Source: Allomyces arbusculus (lineage: Eukaryota; Blastocladiomycota; Blastocladiomycetes; Blastocladiales; Blastocladiaceae). From it: 64,000 nt of DNA. The notes under the pieces are model-generated. The model was not told the origin of the DNA. It did no database searches and saw only the letters and a list, made by a program, of their open reading frames with translations. The stretch lies in the NCBI GenBank assembly GCA_027604705.1, contig JADHYV010000027.1, forward strand, positions 124,001-188,000, read 5' to 3'. A program made the position numbers and the translations under genes. Positions 45,108-55,203 of the stretch are shown one piece after another. Position 1 is the stretch's first letter. Every line of letters starts with the position of its first letter.

Positions 45108-45829
45108 CACCGGTCATTGCTGCTGCACGAGCGCCGCGGCGTTGCCGCCAGGATCGCCGCAACAAGCTGAAGTCTGGTCGCACTCGCGACATTTGGGTGG
45201 AACGGTACGTGACATCTTTGAGAGTCACGTTGCCGATATTAATGAGTTGGTCCTCGGCTTTGATCGTCTGTGCACTTCTTCATCATCTTGTCGGCGGAAA
45301 TGGCAGGTCGCGTCGGGCGGGGCAGCGGGCGGCGCGCAAGAGAAGAGCATAGGTTCGGCTGAAGTCGCGGTCGGTGGTAGTGGCCGTGGTTGAGGGAATT
45401 GCGGCTTGTCGCCGTCGATGCGTGGAGAAAAGTAGGTCGACGCAGCGGAGAAGAAAGGCTTTGGGTTCAGGTCGGGTCAAGTCGGCACGGGTACCAGAAC
45501 GCGTCAGAGAGCAGTGCGGCGAGTCGAAGGCCGTGATCAGGTAGTGGCAGTCGGTGCGGGATCGTTGTCGTTGACGCTTGTGGCCGGGAGTGTGGCCGGG
45601 TGCTGCCATCATCGCCAGAACATGATTGACCATTGAAAAGATCACGTCCGCGTCGCGGTCACGCCGATCTGACGAGGCGCCACATCATTCTTCACCACCG
45701 CAGCTCGTTTGCAGCTCACATGTCGCTTCCAGCCCGCTCCCAGCGAGCTGCAAAGCTGCAGCACGGTGTCGCTCAACAAGCTGCAGCACGGTGTTGCACA
45801 ACAAGCGAAACCATACCAACTGCAACACC

Positions 45830-45873
45830 CGCAAGAGCTGCAAGAGCTGCAAGAGCTGCAAGGGCTGCAAGAC
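45830..45873 (+). repeat. Short tandem repeat of GAGCTGCAA units
   Basis: Four nine-base units (three GAGCTGCAA and one GGGCTGCAA) immediately before the start codon of SDR gene 1. Just upstream, AAGCTGCAGCACGGTGT occurs twice (about 45752 and 45778). The strip is open in the SDR frame (a Lys-Ser-Cys repeat) but has no ATG. Confidence 0.75.
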
Positions 45874-45874
45874 T

Positions 45875-47118
45875 ATGGCGCATTCGACGACAACGCTCTA
45901 CCCAAGCTACCTGATCACCGGCGCGTCGTCAGGGATCGGTTATGCGCTCGCACTCGAGCTCGCCAAGCGGGCGCGCGCTGCCGACGTGCCGCTTGCGCTC
46001 GCGCTCACAGCACGCTGCGAGCAGCCGCTGGAGGAGCTGCGCGTTGCGATTCTCAATATCCACCCGTGCCTCGTCGTGGTACGGCCAAGCTCCTTCGCCA
46101 GGCCGCATATTTTCACGACCCTGACCAGTCTGTGGCTGGGTGTAGGTCAAGAAACTCGACGTGACGGCCGGGATCGATGCGATTCGCACGTGCATCGACG
46201 AGTGCCATGCAGCCATTGGCCCCATACATTGCTTTGTGGTGAACGCGGGCGTGGCCGGTGCGTATTCATATGGCCAAATACCTGATGGTGCCCGTGAGCT
46301 GCTTCCTCACTGCATCATTCGCTCGGATAGCCCTGATGCGCGAGATTGGCCGCGACGACGACTTTGCGGCCGACGCAATGGTCATTCAAACCAACCGTGC
46401 GTCGTTCATGGCCATCCTTACCCTCTTGCGACGAGCCGAGTCTCATGCCAGCTCGTGTTGTTAGTTCTCGGCGCCATGGGCACTGTCGACGCGGCCGTGC
46501 GCTACATCAAGCGCAACTACGTCAACAAGCTCGGACCGGGCGCGCACATTGTCGGCATCTCGTCGCTCGCCGGGTCAATGCTACTGCCGAGGTTCAGCTC
46601 TTACAGCGTGTCGAAAGGTACCTACGTACTCTACGGCAGAGGGAATGCAATTTTCGTGCAAGATTGACTTGCTCACGCTCATTACGATGCCCAGCCGCGC
46701 TCAACACGTACCTGCGCATCCTCGCTCTCGAAACGCGCAGCGACAATATTGCCGTCTCGATCCTCAAGCCTGTGCGTTTAAAGTCCGGTCGCCATTCGCA
46801 TTCTTTTCCACCCACTCACGTCCCTCTCCACCTACGCACTTGTCGTCGTCGCGTGTGTAGGGCTACATCGACACGCCCATCAACCAGCACATGCCCACGC
46901 GCCCATTTATGATCACGGTCGCGCGTGGCGCCGAGCTGATCGCGTCGCACATTGCCGACAAGACGGCCGAGGCCTATGTGCCCGGGTGGCCGTGGACGCT
47001 GGTCGCGTGGATCGTCGCGTGGCTGCCCGGGTGGGTGATTCTCTTCCTGGCCTCGAGCGCAGCCGTCGAGGGGGATAATATCGGGTCAGCCATTGGCAGC
47101 AAGAAGAAGGAGCAATAA
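45875..47118 (+). CDS. Classical short-chain dehydrogenase/reductase, membrane-anchored (SDR gene 1)
   Basis: Six exons (45875-46078, 46146-46257, 46331-46396, 46465-46617, 46695-46771, 46861-47118) give 289 residues; five introns of 67-89 bp with consistent phases. Start MAHSTTTLYPSYL. Cofactor site LITGASSGIGYALALE (TGxxxGxG) is at about 12-27; CFVVNAGV is the NAG motif; the catalytic Ser lies in VGISSLAGS and Tyr/Lys in SSYSVSKAALNTYLR. After ILKPGYIDTP, where classical SDRs place the PG motif, the C-terminus has a hydrophobic helix (LVAWIVAWLPGWVILFL) that could anchor it in the ER or another membrane, then a Lys-rich end (KKKEQ) like an ER-retention signal. Substrate unknown; lipid, steroid or ketosphinganine reductases are candidates. 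Confidence 0.9.
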
Positions 47119-47386
47119 ATGGACGATGGATCGGCGGAGGATGATTTGTCTTGTGTCCACTTTTTTTCTGGAACTCCCTGCGGGCTTCAAACGCGTTCGT
47201 GCGTGGTGCCAGATATCGCCTGCGATATGGTGTTTGTTTCGGCAGCTATTGTGGGCAGATGAGATCGGTTTTTCCGGACGCCACCTGCCTCATCTTGTGT
47301 TCTGTTTTGGCCTGCACCGAGGCCAACCAGTCAGAAAAAGTCATTTCCGGCGATCCCTGAGACTGATCGTCCATTCTCTCACCGAC

Positions 47387-47729
47387 ATGACACGCACCAA
47401 ACTGTATGCAGATGTCCCGCTCGCGCTGGCCATCACTGCCCGACGCGAGCAGGCTCTCAATGAACTGCGCGAGGCCATTCGACACGCCCATCAGCCAGCG
47501 CATTGCGACGCGCCCGTTTGTGATCACGGCCGAGCGCGGTGCTGAGCTAATGGCGTCGCATATTGCCCGCAAGACCTCCGAGACATTTGTTCCCGACTGG
47601 CCGTGGGCACTGTTTACGTGGTTCATGACGTGGGCGCCATAGTGGTTGGTCGTGCGGGTCGCGATGATGACCGCGGTTGAGGGGGAGAATTTTGGGTCCG
47701 TCACCGGCGGGCGGCGGAAAGCAGAATGA
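47387..47729 (+). pseudogene. Internally deleted SDR copy (SDR pseudogene)
   Basis: Begins MTRTKLY like the other two SDR genes, then jumps to DVPLALAITARREQALNEL, then directly to the last exon (IDTPISQRIATRPFVITAERG to the end near 47729). The cofactor motif, the catalytic exons and the introns are missing, and the last part is in a different frame with a TAG in the membrane segment. The exon parts are closer to SDR gene 2 than to gene 1. Clearly a remnant. Confidence 0.85.
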
Positions 47730-48142
47730 GAAGAAACGGTAAATAGAAGAGCGGCGCTGGTTCAATGAAAATGGGACTATTCTCTGCCGGCAGGCGGACA
47801 TGCCTGGACATCGGAAGGCTGAATGAACTTCAGCCTCTTTCAATAGCTGTCGCGGCCCCGCGAACTGACATCTGTCACGTCCTTGCATTTGTGTGCAGTG
47901 TCCAACACGACACTTGACACACTCACGAAGTCAAGATGTTGACGTTTTTTGCGACGCACGCTCACCACCGTCTTTGCTCTGTGTGCGACTGCGGCCACGT
48001 CAAGAACGAACTTGGTGTCAAATCTTTGCACCCACTTTCACACATTTATCCTCGCGCCATCCCTCTTGTAGCAAACCCAACAGTCCGTGATCGTTTCTTC
48101 TCCCAAAGGCTTGCCCTTTCCAGAACCTGCGCCCCACGAACC

Positions 48143-49598
48143 ATGGCAAGCACCAAGCTGTACCCGAGCTACCTGATCACGGGCGCGTCGTCGGGAATTG
48201 GCTACTCTCTCGCAATCGAGTTTGCCAAGCGCGCGCACGAAGCTGACGCGCCACTCGCGCTGGCCATCACGGCTCGACGCGAGGAGGTGCTGAATAATTT
48301 GCGGGCGGCTATTCTTGATGTGCACCCGAAGTGTATCGTTGTCGTACGAACGACCATCCTCGCAATCCGCCGTGGGAGATATTCAAGCTGATCGACCGCA
48401 TCGCTGTGAAGGTCAAGCGTCTCGACGTGACGGCTGGAATCGACGCAATTCGCGCGTGCATCAACGAGTGTCATGCGGCCATGGGCCCAATCCACTGCTT
48501 TGTCGTCAATGCGGGCGTCACTGGTACCGTTTCCACGCGGTCGGCGCAATACCACAAGGGCACACTGATCCACCACCGTCAATATTCTAGCACGGATGCG
48601 CGAAATTGGCCGTGACGAAGACTTTGCCAACGAGGCCATGGTCATTCAGACCAACCGTGTGTCTCCGCTGCAAAGTTCTGCCCGCCAATTCGACCCGTTC
48701 TCACGCGTCGCTCATGTGCCTTAGTGCTTGGCTCCATGGCGACTGTTGATGCGGCCGTGCGCTATATCAAGCAGCGCGGCATCAACCAACGCGACCCAGG
48801 CGCACACATTGTCGGCATGTCGTCTGTGAACGGGTCGCTTCTGTCCCTCCGCGGCAGCTCGTACTGTGTGTCGAAAAGTGCGTTCCGCCTCCTTCTCTTC
48901 GCACGCTCGAGTCTTTTTTCTCTAAGCTGACGCGCCGGGGATCCAGCGGCGCTCAACACGTACCTGCGCATTCTTGCGCTCGAAACGCGCGACGATAACA
49001 TTGCCGTGACGATTCTCAAGCCGGTGCGTTTGGCGATTTTGGTCGTCAATGGTGTATTGTCTGCCGTGTTGCATCCTTCTCCACCACCGCTCTCCTGCTC
49101 CCGCGCGCAGATTCACCTGCGTGCATCTAATTTGCTCATGTGTCACCCGCTCGCGTCTCCTTTCGGCCCTCTCCTCTCCACTTTCTCTCATCTCCGCCTG
49201 CTCGCTTTTCCATCCGCGCGCTTCTCCACCTCCTCGCTTCGACTCGCTGTCCTCTCCACCCACCCGCCCACTTCTTCACCCGCCCTTTTCTGTCCCCACT
49301 GCTCACCCCCCCCCCCCCCCCTCTCGCCGCCGTACCGTAGGGCTTCATCGACACGCCCATTAGCCAACACATTGCGCAGCGCCCCTTCATGATCACGCCC
49401 GAGCGCGGTGCCGAGCTGATGGTGAACCACATTGCCTGTAAATCGGCCGAAGCGTTCATCCCGGGCTGGCCGTGGGCGGTGCTTGCGCGGATCCTCTCGT
49501 GGGCGCCCGGGTGGCTGATTATCTGGATGGCCAAGCGCAACCGCATGGAGAATGAGAATTATGGGTCGGTGATTGGTGGCAAGAACAAGGTCGAGTAG
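48143..49598 (+). CDS. Classical short-chain dehydrogenase/reductase, membrane-anchored (SDR gene 2)
   Basis: Six exons (48143-48343, 48412-48523, 48591-48656, 48725-48877, 48947-49023, 49341-49598) give 288 residues. Intron positions and phases are the same as in SDR gene 1, so the two are tandem duplicates. Start MASTKLYPSYL. It keeps LITGASSGIGYSLAIE, CFVVNAGV, VGMSSVNGS and the active-site SSYCVSKTALNTYLR, then ILKPGFIDTP and the C-terminal helix (WAVLARILSWAPGWLIIWM) with a Lys/Arg tail. Its last intron has grown to 317 bp and is pyrimidine-rich with a 16-C run. Both genes seem functional; the pair may differ in regulation or substrate. Confidence 0.9.
49306..49321. repeat. Homopolymer run of 16 C in an intron
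   Basis: Lies 19 bp before the acceptor of the last intron of SDR gene 2, in the polypyrimidine region. Confidence 0.9.
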
Positions 49599-49892
49599 AT
49601 AATGGAGAGACAGCGAGTAATGAGCTAAATTACGTTAATTATTGTTTCTCGACCATGACCATACGAAAGACTATGTTACACGTTCCGGGAAAGGGGACTC
49701 GAAACCGAAATAGCAGCCTTGATTCCGGCGCGGGACATCAAGGCGAGGAGTGAGGGGAGAGAGGGGGTGGGAGGCGACGTTGCGCGCCCGTGAAGAGTTC
49801 CACTTTCAAAAACAATCAAAATCAAAAAGCGCCGGCACGCAGTCTAACTCGAAAGTCCGGACGCCACTGCGTTGCGTCGCGTCGCGACGGCG

Positions 49893-51518
49893 TTAGACGC
49901 GCCACGCCTTGAGGTTGTACCGCTCAAACGCAATGCGCTCGAGCTCTTCGCGGTGCATCGGGTGCGCAATATCGATCAGCGCCTTGGCGCGCTGGTGCAG
50001 GTTCTTGCCGAACAGGTAGGCGACACCGAACTCGGTCACGATGTGGTGGACGTGGTAGCTATGGTCCGAATCAATAGTCAGTCTCCGCGTCGTGGTCAAA
50101 CGAGACGAAGAGCGAGAGGAGGAAACGCACCGCGTCGTCACGACACCCGCACCGGGCTTGAGCGTGTTGACGATCTTCGACGACCCGTCCTTGTTCGTCG
50201 ACGGCAAGCAAATAATCGGCACCCCACCCTGCGAAATCGCCGCGCCACGCTCAAAATCAATTTGCCCACCGACACCCGAAATCATCCTCGTCCCGACCGA
50301 ATCCGCACAGACTTGGCCCGTCAAGTCGACCTCAATCGCCGAATTGATCGCGGTCACATTCGGGTTCGACCCAATCACGACCGGGTCGTTCGTGATCGCC
50401 GCGTCCTGGAAGAGCACCATCGCGTTATCGTTGACAAAGTCGTACAACTTTTGCGTGCCGACACAGAACGAGGTCACGATGCGGCCCGGCATGTACTTTT
50501 TCCGCGAGTTGTCGACAATGCCCTGTTCCACGAGCGGGATCACGCCGTCGGAAAACATTTCCGTGTGGATGCCGAGATGCTTGTGGTGCGTGAGTGCCGC
50601 GAGCACCGCGTTGGGAATAGCCCCAATGCCCATTTGCAAGGTCGCGCCGTCAGGCACGAGCGTCGCGATGTGGTGGCCAATCAGTTTTTCGGTTTCGGTG
50701 AGCGCGGCACCACCGATGGACGGCAGCGGCTCGTCGACGTTGGGGACGACGTAGTCGAACGCCGACAGCGGGAGGAAGGTCATGCCGCGCGTCTTGGGCA
50801 TGCTCGGGTTGATTTGCGCGATCAGGATCTCGGCGGTTTCGGCGGCGGCAAGCGCAGCAGCGACCTACATCGACCATGGTACGTGAGCGAACCGGTATTC
50901 GGCCCGCACCGGTACAACAACGACACAACAACACACGCACCTCAGTCCCAAGAGTCACGTTCCCGTGGCGGTCGGGCGGCGAGACGTTGAGCAGAGCGAC
51001 CTTGGGCGTGACGAGCCCAGACCGCATCAGCTTGCCGATTTCCGACAAGAACACGGGAATGTACGACCCTTGCCCGCGAGCAACGTTGGGCCGCTCGTGC
51101 GCGCCAATGAAAAAGTTGTTCGTGTAGAAACGGTCCTCATGCTGCGAGCACGGGTTGACGCCCTCCTACATATTGTTTGTGACGCAAGGTCAGCGCCTTC
51201 TGTTTGCTATCCGCGACCGCAGCGGCACTGGCGAGCGCAGCGATTACGCACCAAGTGCAAATGGCACATCTCCATGTCGGTCACGTCCCGCCGCTCCGCG
51301 AGCGCCGCGAGAAGCGTGTGCGGCGTGCATGCGGCACTGTGCACGTAGACGCGGGAACCGTCCGGGATAACGGCGACGGCCTCGGCAGCGGTCACCTCCT
51401 TGGGCATCGTTGCGCGCGCAGCGAGGAACGTGCGCGATGCCGCACGCGTCGTCGTCGGGGTCGTCGTGGTCGTGGCACGGGCCGCAGCGCGGGCAAGGGC
51501 GCGGGATACTGGCAGCAT
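49893..51518 (-). CDS. ACH1: Acetyl-CoA hydrolase / acetate:succinate CoA-transferase, mitochondrial
   Basis: Four exons (51518-51252, 51165-50941, 50864-50131, 50058-49893) give 463 residues. The family moves CoA between succinyl-CoA/acetyl-CoA and short acids. The N-terminus MLPVSRALARAAARATTTTT, rich in Ala/Arg/Thr with no acid, looks like a mitochondrial presequence; the start is the first ATG. Next: EGVNPCSQHEDRFYTNNFF and IGAHERPNVARGQGSYIPV, SPPDRHGNVTLGTE, then DGATLQMGIGAIPNAVLA and FSDGVIPLVEQGIVD, which characterise the Ach1/Cat1 class. The C-terminus holds HHIVTEFGVAYLFGKNL. It is a little shorter than yeast Ach1 (526 residues), partly at the ends. Divergently arranged with CSN2. 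Confidence 0.94.
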
Positions 51519-52322
51519 CGTTGTCGTAGTTGCTGATGGTCGGAAGTGCGAGAGAAGGGACTTGCTCGGCGTCGCCGTCGTAATGCCGCGGATGTCGACC
51601 TTGTTGAAGACTGATCGTGCAAAAATGGGTCCTCGTTGACGGGTCCACTGGCTGCGGGTCGTGCAATGCAGGGGGGCGTTGGTGATGGGATGGCGGGTCG
51701 CGCCGAATATTTATATGTTGCGCGGGGGGAGAGCAGAGAGAATTAAATGGAGGAGCAAGGACACGGTGGCCACGATCACAAAAACTAAAATGCAAATGGG
51801 TTCGTTGTGGGTGGAGCGGCGCGGTCACGGCTGTGTGCAAGTTCCGAAAGATGACGGCGAAAGTAGCGAACGAGCGAGCGAAAGTCGAAACCTCAGGGAT
51901 CATGACGCGGGATGACACCTGGCAGGGAAACGACCGGAATGGCAGGTGTCTGCTGCGCCACGCTGCGCCACTCCACGTCGGAGGGTGTCGGACGCAGTCG
52001 GCCGCAACCGGTTAGGGCTGTTTGCGTTTTCGCACGGAGCTGCGCCACGGAGAGCCTGTCAGGAACATCACCAGCAGATGTCCACTCCAACGTGCCGCGT
52101 TCGAGTCAGAGGCGCGTCGCGACTGGCAAACCACGTTGGTCAAGTCGCGAATCTGTCCAGCGCGAGCAGTTCGCCGTCGGCCGATCACATCAAGACGCTA
52201 CAACGTGGTGCAGCGAGCACCACGACGATCACGACCACCCGCAGCGACAGCAACGTGCACCCGCGCGTACCCCGGCCAGCCTCGACCCACCTGTAAATTC
52301 CAACCCACCCGCGTCCGGCACC
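51519..52322. other. Divergent promoter between ACH1 and CSN2
   Basis: About 800 bp. An AT-rich AATATTTATATG lies at about 51704, roughly 190 bp before the ACH1 start. No other gene supported. Confidence 0.45.
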
Positions 52323-54131
52323 ATGTCCGACTTTGGCGACGATTACATGGATGGTCGGTGCCTGATGCTTTCAAGTACACGCCATGTTTGTTGCTGACCA
52401 CGACCGCTCGACGTAATTTCAGATGAGGAAATCGACTTCGAGTACGAAGAAGACGACGATGTCGACGACAACGCGTCGGGCGGCGCCGATCTCGAAAACA
52501 CGTATTACATGGCCAAGAGTGCGTTTTGTTGCGTCGAATACTGCAAGGAGAGCGCAATCTGACGTGTTCTTTTCCGGCAGGTATCATCGACGACGACCTT
52601 GACGGCGCGCTCGCCAAGTTCCAGACGGTGGTCGATGGCGAGGAGGAGAAGGGCGAGTGGTACTTTGACGTCACTCTATCCAGTTTATCCATTGAGAGCG
52701 CGATCCTGACGCGAATCATTGAAATAGGGGCTTCAAGGCGCGAAAGCAAATGTTCAAGGCCGCGTTCCGCGCAGGCCGGTACGACGATGTGCGTCTCGCC
52801 TGCTCACTGGTCGACTTCCCCGCATTTGCACCCGCTGAGCATTGATTTCCGGCCCCTCCTGCAGGCGCTCAAGCACTACCTCGAGGTGCTCACCTACGTC
52901 CCGTCGGCCGTGACGCGCAACCACTCGGAGAAATCCATCAACAACCTGCTCGACCTCGTGGCCACGGCCAAGGACCTGGCCTTTCTCGAGCGCGTCTACG
53001 ACGCGACCATTTCCTCGCTCGCCGCCATCAACAACGACCGGCTCTTACTGAAATGCCACCTGAAACAGGCCAAGCTCTACCTCGACCGGCGCGAGTACGC
53101 GCGGCTGGCCCGCGTCTTGAAGCACTTGCACGCTGCGTGCGAAGACGGCGACGAGCAACGCAAGGGCACGCAGTTGATGGAAGTGTATGCGCTCGAGATT
53201 CAAATGTACTCGGAGACCAAGAACACCAAGAAACTCAAGGCGCTCTACCAGCAGTGTTTGTCGATCAAGTCGGCGATCCCGTCGCCGCGAATCATGGGCG
53301 TGATTCGCGAGTGTGGTGGGAAGATGCACATGGCCGAGGGTACGTTTCGGGCGCGTGCTGGTCGCGACCAGGCACGAGAGCGGTCCTGACCACGCTCACC
53401 CTTACGAATTTAGGTAACTGGACCGAGGCGCAGACCACCTTCTTCGAGTCGTTCAAGAACTACGACGATGCCGGGTCGCCGCAGCGCATTCACGTGCTCA
53501 AGTACCTGGTCTTGGCCAACATGCTCGCCGAGTCGGAGATCAACCCGTTCGACTCGCAAGAAACCAAGCCCTACAAAAACGATGCCGAGATTGTCGCCAT
53601 GACCAACCTCGTTGGCGCCTACCAACGACGCGACATTGTCGAGTTTGAAAAGATTCTCAAGAGTACGTTCCTCGTCCGCGTCGATCCGAACTCTGACTGA
53701 CGCATTGGACAATAGACAACCGCCGCTCGATCATGGACGACCCTTTCATCCGCGAATACCTCGACGACGTGCTGCGCACGATCCGGTCGCAAGTCCTCAT
53801 CAAGCTGATTCGGCCCTACACGCGCATTCGGCTCCAATACGTCGCCGACCACCTCAACATTTCCGTCGCCGACGTGACCGACCTGTTGGTCACGCTCTTG
53901 CTCGACAAGAAGATTGTTGGCAAGATCGACCAGGTGAATGCGCGGCTCGATCTGGAACCGGCCGCAAATGCCGCCATGGGCGGGGTCGGCGGCGGGTTGC
54001 TGGCTCAGGCGGCCGCGTCGTCCGGGGTGCTTGCGGCCGAGAACGAGACTATGTACCCGGCGTTGAGTAAGTGGAGTGGCGCAGTAGCGGCGTTGAATGA
54101 GGCCGTGCTCGTGAAGCTGAACCGTGCGTAA
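52323..54131 (+). CDS. CSN2: COP9 signalosome subunit 2 (PCI protein)
   Basis: Seven exons (52323-52353, 52423-52518, 52581-52659, 52728-52788, 52865-53339, 53414-53662, 53716-54131) give 468 residues, close to the usual 440-490. CSN2 is a scaffold of the COP9 signalosome, which removes Nedd8 from cullins. The acidic N-terminus ([12 protein letters not shown]) and [19 protein letters not shown] match CSN2, as do the TPR-like helices with [19 protein letters not shown], the [17 protein letters not shown] block, the segment starting [18 protein letters not shown] and the C-terminal PCI winged helix ([37 protein letters not shown]). Intron lengths are 53-76 bp. An extra Ala/Gly-rich insert lies near the end, after ARLDLEP. 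Presence of CSN2 implies a COP9 complex in this organism. Confidence 0.96.
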
Positions 54132-54552
54132 AGCGGCCGAGTGTAGGTAGGAGGGGGGAAAGAGGAGGTGGAGGGCCGCATTTGATACAGATTGTCGTCT
54201 TTGGTGCGGATGCGATGCAGCGAGGAGCGCGATGCCGACGGGTTTGTCGATCCTCTGTCCTTTTCGTGGGAAGGCGCGCGCGCGACTGACCGTTGGATCG
54301 TGGGCGAGGTCGTTGAGGGTTGCGAACCATCAAAGCAAGGTGCAACTCGCGTGCAAATTCTTACCGTTCCGAAAGACGACGACAACGACGACCAGACTGG
54401 TCGCGTAAAACAAACCCAAAGCTCCTCAATCAAACGCGTGCTATATCGAACAAGGAAAAAAAGAGAACGACAGCTGAGGCCGAACCGCGAGGGCGCCCGG
54501 CGAGAGCGCGCCGTATCGCACACGGGTCGGTCGCACGCCTCGACGAGCGAGC

Positions 54553-54906
54553 TTACTCGTCCTTCTTGGGCGCCTTGGCGTTGTCCTTGGCCGCAGCCTG
54601 GCCCTCCTTCGGGTGGTACTTGGCGTCGAGCTCCTCGTTCAGATGCTCGAGCTTCTCGGCCTCCTACATGATCGGTCCACCGCCGGTTTTGCCGTGGTCA
54701 GCGCGACGGCGTCATCGCGTGCGGGCGGTCGGGCGTCGCGGGCGGGTACGTACGCGCTTGCGCATGTACATTTCCTCCTGCGCAGCCTCCTTCTTGGCAA
54801 ACGAGCCGCCGGCCGAGCGCACGGCGCCCGACGACTCGGTCGAGTAGAGGGCGGCGCGCGCGGGGAACATGCGGAGGGCGGTGCGGCGGGCAGTGGCGGC
54901 GAACAT
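54553..54906 (-). CDS. INH1: Mitochondrial F1-ATPase inhibitor (IF1/IATP)
   Basis: Two exons (54906-54754, 54663-54553) with a 90-bp intron give 87 residues. IF1 binds mitochondrial F1 and stops ATP hydrolysis when the proton gradient fails. The N-terminus MFAATARRTALRMFPARAAL is a typical presequence. The mature part has GAVRSAGGSFAKKEAAQEEM followed by MRKREAEKLEHLNEELDA, the inhibitory helix and coiled-coil pattern of the family, and a Lys-rich end. Convergent with CSN2. Confidence 0.9.
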
Positions 54907-55203
54907 GGTCGTGGGGATAAGTTGGGATCGAGTGTCCTTGGAGAAGCGAGTCGCGTCGGTGTCCAGATGGTTGTGTTGGGTCGGCAAGGAAAACGACAAA
55001 GTCTGGCAGGGCGCGCTGGTGATGGCCGTGGCAGGTGCGTTCGCATGGTTTTGGATCACATGAATTTCTGAGGTGGGCGGTTTTACATGGATTGGGAGGA
55101 GCGCGTCACACGACACGGACTTTGATCGCTCTGAACAAATGTTTCGACTCCGACTGAACACCTCCATCTTGACCAACGATTTACCAGGGAATGCGCTGCC
55201 GCT

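Noticed and set aside
45204-45230. GTACGT at 45204 as a splice donor for a plus-strand gene
   Set aside because: No coding frame leads into it; the convincing coding segments here are on the minus strand.
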